Below, one piece after another: positions 58,780 through 64,000 of a stretch of 64,000 nt of DNA. The stretch covers positions 1,088,239 through 1,152,238 of the forward strand of contig NZ_JAKZLC010000001.1 in NCBI RefSeq assembly GCF_022808815.1, written 5' to 3'. This stretch comes from Geothrix paludis (GTDB lineage: Bacteria > Acidobacteriota > Holophagae > Holophagales > Holophagaceae). Numbering within the stretch: position 1 is the first letter of the stretch; every line of letters begins with the position of its first letter. The notes below the pieces were generated by a model. That model was not told the DNA's origin. It made no database searches and saw only the letters and a program-made list of their open reading frames with translations. The position numbers were made by a program, and so were the translations under genes.

Positions 58780-60084
58780 CTACACCAGCTCCGCCCCCAG
58801 GAAGTGCGGGCTGGCCAAAGTAACCCTCGCCTGCACCAGCTCACCGAAGGGCAGCTCCCGGCCGGGGCCGACGGCCAGGTGCACGGTCTTCCACTCGCCG
58901 CTGCGGGCCAGCCACCAGCCCTGCTCGGTGGGGCCGTGGGTCTCGACGCGCACAGGGATCTCGCGCCCCACGAAGCGCTGGTTGCTGGCCCGAGTCAGCT
59001 CAGTCTGGCGCTTCTGGAGGCGGGCCAGGCGCTCGGACTTCACGGCCATGGGCAGGTCGTCCTTGAGGCGCAGCGATGGTGTGCCGGGCCGGGGCGAGTA
59101 GATGAAGCTGAAGGAGGCATCGAAGGCCACCTGGTTCAGCACCCGCATGGTGTCCTCGAAGTCCTCGTCCGTCTCGCCGGGGAAGCCCACGATGAAGTCC
59201 GTGCTGAGGCAGATCCGCGACCGGGCCTCGCCCAGGTAGCCCAGGCGCTCCAGGTACTCGGCCACGGTGTACTCGCGCAGCATGCGGCGCAGCACGCGGT
59301 CGCTGCCGCTCTGCAGAGGCAGGTGGAGGAAGGGGGCGACCTTCGGGTTGGTGGCGAGCACCCGCGCCAGCTCTTTCGTGAAGTTCATGGGATGGCTGGT
59401 GGTGAAGCGGATCCACTCCAGGCCCTCGACCTCGGAGACGCGCTCCAGCAGCTCGGCGAAGGTGCAGCCGCCAGCGTAGCTGTTCACGTTCTGGCCCAGC
59501 AGTTCCACCTCGCGGTAGCCGCGCTCGACCAGACCCCGGACCTCGGCCACCACATCCCCGAAGGGGCGATGGCGCTCGGCGCCGCGCGTGGTGGGCACGA
59601 TGCAATAGGTGCAGGCGTGGTTGCAGCCCTCGGTGATGGTCACCAGGGCCTTGGCCGTGTCGCGGCGCCGGGCCACGGAAGGCGGGAAGAGGTGGTTGTC
59701 CGGGTACTCGCCCGTGTCCATGACGCGGGCCTTGCCGGCCCGGGCCTCGGCCACCAGGCGCGGCAATTGCTTCAGCGCCATGGTGCCCAGCACGAAGTCG
59801 ATGTGGGGGGCGCGCTTGAACAGGGCCGCCTGCTCCTGCTGGGCCAGGCAGCCGGTGACGCCCACCAGCAGCGGGCGCCGCTGCTTCTCCTCCCGCAGGC
59901 GGCCCAGCTCCGAGTAGACCTTGTGCACGGCCTTCTCGCGGATGGAGCAGGTGTTGAGCAGCACCAGCTCCGCGTCCTCCGCCGCGTCCACCGCCTCGAA
60001 GCCCTCCGCCGACAGCAGCCCCGACAACTTCTCGCCGTCGTGGTCGTTCATCTGGCAGCCCCAGGTCTCGATGTGGAACTTCAT
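58780..60084 (-). CDS. miaB: tRNA-2-methylthio-N6-dimethylallyladenosine synthase
   Basis: 434 residues from ATG at 60084 (MKFHIETWGCQMNDHDGE). Three N-terminal Cys (WGCQMN, LNTCSIREKA, VTGCLAQQ) bind the auxiliary Fe-S cluster. The radical SAM CxxxCxxC is ITEGCNHACTYCIVPTTRG. A C-terminal TRAM domain follows. It methylthiolates A37 of tRNAs reading UNN codons, including the leucine and serine tRNAs in this window. Confidence 0.96.
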   Translation of the reverse strand: MKFHIETWGCQMNDHDGEKLSGLLSAEGFEAVDAAEDAELVLLNTCSIREKAVHKVYSELGRLREEKQRRPLLVGVTGCLAQQEQAALFKRAPHIDFVLGTMALKQLPRLVAEARAGKARVMDTGEYPDNHLFPPSVARRRDTAKALVTITEGCNHACTYCIVPTTRGAERHRPFGDVVAEVRGLVERGYREVELLGQNVNSYAGGCTFAELLERVSEVEGLEWIRFTTSHPMNFTKELARVLATNPKVAPFLHLPLQSGSDRVLRRMLREYTVAEYLERLGYLGEARSRICLSTDFIVGFPGETDEDFEDTMRVLNQVAFDASFSFIYSPRPGTPSLRLKDDLPMAVKSERLARLQKRQTELTRASNQRFVGREIPVRVETHGPTEQGWWLARSGEWKTVHLAVGPGRELPFGELVQARVTLASPHFLGAELV

Positions 60085-60124
60085 CTCTGCACCCAAACCT
60101 TCGAGTGTACTGAGAAAAATGCTT

Positions 60125-60218
60125 GGACAGGATTAACAGGATGAAAGGCGGGATTAACAGGATTAAAGCCTTGGTGCTTGAATCCTGCTAATCCTTATTA
60201 ATCCTGTAAATCCTGTCT
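60125..60218. repeat. Long inverted repeat of GGATTAACA units
   Basis: Left arm GACAGGATTAACAGGAT (60126-60142) plus a further GGATTAACAGGATTA; right arm carries AATCCT repeats ending ATTAATCCTGTAAATCCTGT (plus C) to 60217. A repetitive palindrome between the miaB promoter region and the end of the TonB receptor gene. Confidence 0.8.
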
Positions 60219-60241
60219 CCGATTTTCGAGCCTCCGCGCCC

Positions 60242-62293
60242 TCAGAACCGGTACCGGGCGCTCAGGGCGAGCTGACGGCCGGGGAGCAGGTAGTACTGGC
60301 TATCGCCCAGCTCGCTCTCGGCGACGGGCTTGCGACGGTCCGTGAGGTTGCGGCCGTCCAGGCGGAGCTCCCAGGCTTTCTCCCGCCAGCCGAGGCTGGC
60401 GCCGTAGGTGGCGTAGCCGCCGGTGGGCGCGGTGTTGCGCTGGTTGAGGAAGGCGGCGCCGGTGTAGGCCATCTCCGCAGAGGCAGTGAAACCGCGGGCC
60501 GGAGCGTAGGAGATGCCCAGGCCGCCGAGGTGGTAGGGGGACATCTCCAGCCGCTTCCCCGCCAGCTGGGTGAGAGTGCCGTCGCCGAAATCCTTGGCGT
60601 AGTCCCGGAACCGGGCGTCGTGGTAGCTGTAGGCCAGGCGGGCCGCCAGGTCGCTGGTGAGGCGCCAGGAGGCCGACGCCTCCACGCCCTGGAAGCGCTC
60701 GGTCCCGGCGTTGGCGAGCACCGGCGACGCCGTCCCGGTGGCCGGATCGATCACGCTCTGGGACACCACCAGGTTCTCGAAGTCCATGAGGAAGAAGCTG
60801 ACTTCCAGGGCCAGGCGGCGTCCCAGGAGGTCGGCCTTGGCGCCCAGGTCGTAGCTGGTGGCGGTCTCGGGTCTGAGGATCTGCGCGGCGCTGTCCAGGC
60901 CGAAGTCGATGGCCGCGGGCTTGAAGGTGCTGCGCAGGCCCGCGAACAGGTTCACGCGATCCTCGCCGGCCTGCCAGGCGGTCCAGGTGGCCCCCGCGCT
61001 GCCACCCAGGCGGGTGGTGGTGCGGGCGTCCACGCCGGTGTCGAGGGCTCCGCTGGCGAAGTCCAGCGTGGCGGCCCGGCGCGTCTCCTCAGCCCGAGTG
61101 AGGCGCAGGCCCGCCTCCAGCGTCAGGCGTGGCGTGGCCTGCCACTGGGCGAAGGCGTAGAGGCCCGTGAAATCTCGCTGATCGTCGATGCGGATGTCCG
61201 CCTGGCTGGGCGTGGCGGAGGCGTCCGGCGCGCCGGATCCGTCGAGGTTCACAAAGTAGTCGAAGTCCCCGCCCCGGCCGCGGCCCTGCCCATGCAGATG
61301 GTCCACGCCCGCCACCACCTTGAGGCCGGCTCCGGCCGCCCACGTGAGGTGAGTGTCGAGATAGAGGTCCGTGAGGTCGATGCGCTCGCGGAAGCCATGC
61401 GCGTTGGGGGCGGTGGTGCTCACGTCCGTGAGGAAGCCCCGGAAGGCATCCTGGCGCGCCCGGGAGGCCGACAGCGTGGTGGACCAGAGCACGGAGGCAT
61501 CCAGGGCCCGATCGTAGCCCAAGGTGAGGGTGACGCGCCGGTCGTTCAGGAAGGCCCCGCCGGGGTTGTGGTTGGCGTCCAGCGGCACTTGATCCGTCAG
61601 CGCCCGGCCCACGCGGGGGAAGGGGCTCGCGGGCTGCTGGTCCACGGCCGTGCCCTCCAGGTCGAACCGGACCACGCCATCCAGGGCCTGCACGCGGTTC
61701 CGCCACAGAAGGTGGTTGCGCTTGAAGCTGGTGCGCGGATCTTCGAAGCCCTGCGTGTCGTGGTCCACCGTGAGGGTGCTGTCCACCGCAGGGCCGACGG
61801 GGAGGCGCAGATTGACGGCTCCCCCGAAAGAGCCATGGTTTCCCGCGGACAGCCGGGCGGATCCCTTCGTGTCCAGCGGCAGGCCGCGGATGACGTGGAT
61901 GACGCCCACGAAGGAGGTGGCGCCGTACATCACCGGAGCGGCCCCCCGTTGGACCTCGATGCGCTCGACGCCCTCGAGGCTCAGGGTGGCGAGGGCCGGA
62001 TTGAAGGCGCCGCCCCAGGGCACGCCGTCCACCACGAGGAGGAAGGCGTCGAACTCCTTCAGGCCCCAGAACTCGGGCACGCTCCCGGCCGGGCCGGCGT
62101 CGCCGCCGGGGGCGATGAACACCCCGGCCAGCAGCGCCAGGGCCCCGCGCAGATCCGTGGCGCCGCAGTCGGCAAGCTCCCGGGCGGTGAGCACGGTGAT
62201 GGAAGCCGGCACCTTGGCCGGATCCTCTGGAAAGCGTGTGGCGGTGACCTCCACCACGGCCGCGGGTGGAACGGGAGGAAGGGCTTGCAACAT
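60242..62293 (-). CDS. TonB-dependent receptor (no evident signal peptide)
   Basis: 683 residues. Plug domain (about 10-135: VEVTATRFPEDPAKVPASIT, GVERIEVQRGAAPVMYG) then a 22-strand-type barrel ending LGDSQYYLLPGRQLALSARYRF (terminal YRF). NLTDRRKPVAES is the usual penultimate motif. The ATG at 62293 overlaps the TGA of the upstream gene. The chain begins MLQALPPVPPAAVVEV and lacks an export signal, which is odd for an outer-membrane protein. The ligand is unknown. Confidence 0.83.
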   Translation of the reverse strand: MLQALPPVPPAAVVEVTATRFPEDPAKVPASITVLTARELADCGATDLRGALALLAGVFIAPGGDAGPAGSVPEFWGLKEFDAFLLVVDGVPWGGAFNPALATLSLEGVERIEVQRGAAPVMYGATSFVGVIHVIRGLPLDTKGSARLSAGNHGSFGGAVNLRLPVGPAVDSTLTVDHDTQGFEDPRTSFKRNHLLWRNRVQALDGVVRFDLEGTAVDQQPASPFPRVGRALTDQVPLDANHNPGGAFLNDRRVTLTLGYDRALDASVLWSTTLSASRARQDAFRGFLTDVSTTAPNAHGFRERIDLTDLYLDTHLTWAAGAGLKVVAGVDHLHGQGRGRGGDFDYFVNLDGSGAPDASATPSQADIRIDDQRDFTGLYAFAQWQATPRLTLEAGLRLTRAEETRRAATLDFASGALDTGVDARTTTRLGGSAGATWTAWQAGEDRVNLFAGLRSTFKPAAIDFGLDSAAQILRPETATSYDLGAKADLLGRRLALEVSFFLMDFENLVVSQSVIDPATGTASPVLANAGTERFQGVEASASWRLTSDLAARLAYSYHDARFRDYAKDFGDGTLTQLAGKRLEMSPYHLGGLGISYAPARGFTASAEMAYTGAAFLNQRNTAPTGGYATYGASLGWREKAWELRLDGRNLTDRRKPVAESELGDSQYYLLPGRQLALSARYRF

Positions 62294-62919
62294 CAGGATT
62301 CCTTGTGTGCAGGAGTCGAAGGATCGGACTGCGGCACGCGGACCCGAAGGATTCCGTCCGTAGCCTCAACCGTCAGGTTCATGTGATCAGCCATGCCGCG
62401 CAGCCAGAGTCCGGCCAGGCTGCGTGGCGCCTCCGGGGGCCACTCCGCCTCCAGGGATGGCGGGAGCGGGGAGTCCGTGAACCACCGCAGGATCCAGGCC
62501 CCAGGCACGGCTTCCGCCTCCAGGCGCAAGGGCCCGGGCGCGGCCCAGGGGAGGATCTGCCTCGTGAACGCCACGACCCAATCCTGGAGCAGGGGGGCCG
62601 GCCAGGATGCCTGCCCAGCGCCCGCATCCACGAAATCGATCGGACAGTGAAAAAGTGTGCCTGCGGCTTCAAGCCGCTTCCCCAGCCCCGCCTCCCAATC
62701 CTTCCAGGGGATGGGCTCAGTGTAGGGGAGCCGCCCCAGGGCCACGGTCCGGGCCATGGAGATGAGGACCTTCCCATCCTCCAGAAGCGTCTCCAGCCGC
62801 TCGTGGTTCTGGGGGTCGAAGGGGAGGGCCGGATCGCCCAGATCCGCCACACTCTGGAGCCCCGTCAGCAGATTGTTGAAATCATGCAGGGTCGCCCGCC
62901 AGAGTTCTTCAGGATCCAT
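62293..62919 (-). CDS. Small histidine-kinase-like protein (dimerisation/phosphotransfer type)
   Basis: 208 residues from ATG at 62919 after GGGAGGGTG. TLHDFNNLLTGLQS (His12) looks like a HisKA phosphoacceptor helix. The rest has length and helical character of a degenerate ATPase domain (SLAGLWLRGMADHMNLTVEA) without G-box glycines, as in ChpT-like phosphotransferases. Coupled to the TonB receptor gene by ATGA. Confidence 0.55.
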   Translation of the reverse strand: MDPEELWRATLHDFNNLLTGLQSVADLGDPALPFDPQNHERLETLLEDGKVLISMARTVALGRLPYTEPIPWKDWEAGLGKRLEAAGTLFHCPIDFVDAGAGQASWPAPLLQDWVVAFTRQILPWAAPGPLRLEAEAVPGAWILRWFTDSPLPPSLEAEWPPEAPRSLAGLWLRGMADHMNLTVEATDGILRVRVPQSDPSTPAHKES

Positions 62920-63011
62920 GCACCCTCCCGGCCACAAAAGCCTTGAATGACGTTACCTTGGGGGCCACCCTCTGTGCATCATCGGAAGACCGACGTCCCC
63001 AGGACTCCCTC

Positions 63012-63884
63012 ATGCAGCAACCGATCAAGCGGCTTGGCGAACTGCTCGTGGAATCCGGGCTCATCACCCCGGCCCAGCTTCAGAGCGCCATCACCCACCA
63101 GAAGATCGCCCGGGGGCGCCTGGGCAGCAACCTCGTGGCCCTCGGCTACATCAGCGAGGAGGTCCTCATGGACTTCCTCAGCCAGCAGGCCGGCGTGCCC
63201 CAGATGGACGTGCGGAATCTCGCGGTGCCGCCCGAGGTGCTGAAGCTGGTTCCCCACCGGCTGGCGGACCAGTTCACCGTGCTTCCCGTGGCCACCCGGG
63301 AGCCGAAATCGCTGGTGCTGGCCATGTCCGATCCGTCGGACCTGAACGCCATGGACAGCGCCCGGTTCGCGTCAGGGCTGCACATCCAGCCCGTGGTGGC
63401 TTCGCACAGCGCGCTGCGCAAGGCCATCGGGGAGCTCTACCGGAACCTCGAGGCGCCGTCTCCCGGGGCTCCGGTCACGGTGGACGTGGGCGCCTCCCAC
63501 GACGAGGACGAGGCCCTCCCGGTCACCTTCAGCCTCAGCCCACTGCCCGTGCCCGCACCCGCGCCCGGCCCCGCGGCGGAACACGCCTTCCCGCGGGATC
63601 CCTTCTTCGACGCCACCGGCGCTCCGTCCTACGACACCACGGATCTCGATCCCTTCCGGTTCTTCGAGAAGGCGGATCCTCCGCCTCCGGCTCCCCCCGA
63701 CCTCATCCCCGGCCGCACCCTCCGCGAGTCGGTGCCCACCCTGGAATCCTACGGGACCCGCGCCATCGTCCTGGGCATGGTCCGTCTCTTCCAGCGGCGC
63801 GGCATCCTGGGCGAGGACGAGCTCCAGCGCCTGCTCGCCAACCTCGTGGAATCCGGCGAGATCAAGAACAGCAAAGCTGATTAG
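63012..63884 (+). CDS. MshEN (type II secretion E N-terminal) domain protein
   Basis: 290 residues from ATG at 63012. The N-terminal ~145 residues (RLGELLVESGLITPAQLQSA, LGSNLVALGYISEEVLMDFL, PHRLADQFTVLPVA) are the MshEN domain, which binds c-di-GMP in some pilus and secretion ATPases. A Pro-rich linker (about 180-240) and a helical C-terminal segment (about 240-285) follow; no ATPase domain is present. Probably a regulator of type IV pili or secretion. Confidence 0.82.
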   Translation: MQQPIKRLGELLVESGLITPAQLQSAITHQKIARGRLGSNLVALGYISEEVLMDFLSQQAGVPQMDVRNLAVPPEVLKLVPHRLADQFTVLPVATREPKSLVLAMSDPSDLNAMDSARFASGLHIQPVVASHSALRKAIGELYRNLEAPSPGAPVTVDVGASHDEDEALPVTFSLSPLPVPAPAPGPAAEHAFPRDPFFDATGAPSYDTTDLDPFRFFEKADPPPPAPPDLIPGRTLRESVPTLESYGTRAIVLGMVRLFQRRGILGEDELQRLLANLVESGEIKNSKAD

Positions 63885-63930
63885 CTTTCGACCTTCAGGA
63901 TTGCCAGGAAACCTCGCCTCGCCGGGTGCC

Positions 63931-64000
63931 GGGGGGGGGGGGGGGGGGGGAGCCAGGGGCGGCGCCCCCCCCCGCGCGGCCGGGCGGGGGGGCGGCCGCC
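63931..64000. other. Low-quality contig end (G/C homopolymers)
   Basis: A run of about 20 G near 63931-63950 is followed by long C and G runs and no reading frame. This is more likely a sequencing or assembly artefact than biology. Confidence 0.8.

Overview
The window is GC-rich (roughly two thirds G+C) bacterial chromosome. Gene content suggests an acidobacterium of the Holophaga/Geothrix type: an Oar-like TonB-dependent receptor, small c-type cytochromes, a hemerythrin, a branched-chain amino acid type binding protein and PPK2-type polyphosphate metabolism. That placement is inferred from gene content only.

Positions 1-32229 and 57230-64000 are core chromosome. From the left they hold a SpoIIM-like/RDD membrane cluster, PepD dipeptidase, tRNA-Ser(GGA), MobB, a TauE/SafE permease, a substrate-binding protein, a YncE-like propeller, HutD, an NnrU/ICMT-like protein, Psd-ScpB-zinc ribbon, a receiver-like/Ser-Thr kinase fusion, RpsU, MutS2, the Oar-like receptor, hemerythrin, tRNA-Leu(CAA), NadE, a sensor kinase, a PPDK/PEPS-type regulator (DUF299), a polyphosphate kinase, a TonB-domain protein, an FAD oxidoreductase, cytochromes, an epimerase and a PcrA/UvrD helicase. 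To the right of the island lie a GH19-like protein, an aldose epimerase, MiaB, a second TonB receptor, a histidine-kinase-like protein and an MshEN-domain protein. The last ~70 bases are G/C homopolymer and look like poor contig-end sequence.

Positions 32239-57185 are a ~24.9 kb integrated element bounded by a perfect 33-bp direct repeat. The repeat is the D-arm to anticodon-stem part of a tRNA-Leu(UAA) gene, and integration has split that gene: the 5' half is at the left junction and the 3' half at the right. Just inside the left end the element carries a complete, different tRNA-Leu(UAA) on the opposite strand, so it appears to replace the tRNA it destroys. A tyrosine integrase sits at the right end, and AGCTACA repeats at both ends look like integrase arm sites.

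The element has no phage structural genes. It carries an XRE regulator, DinD, a PD-(D/E)XK-like protein, an MmeI-type fused restriction-methylation enzyme, a very AT-rich two-gene membrane module, a VapE-type replication helicase with an iteron-like region nearby, a serine recombinase, a SRAP (YedK/HMCES) protein divergent from an ImuB-DnaE2 mutasome, and a Panacea-like/MazF-like toxin-antitoxin pair. It reads as a satellite-like integrative element combining defence, DNA-damage and addiction functions.

A second theme lies outside the element. Downstream of both tRNA-Ser(GGA) and tRNA-Leu(CAA) are inverted or direct copies of the tRNA 3' end with its terminator, arranged in a similar way.
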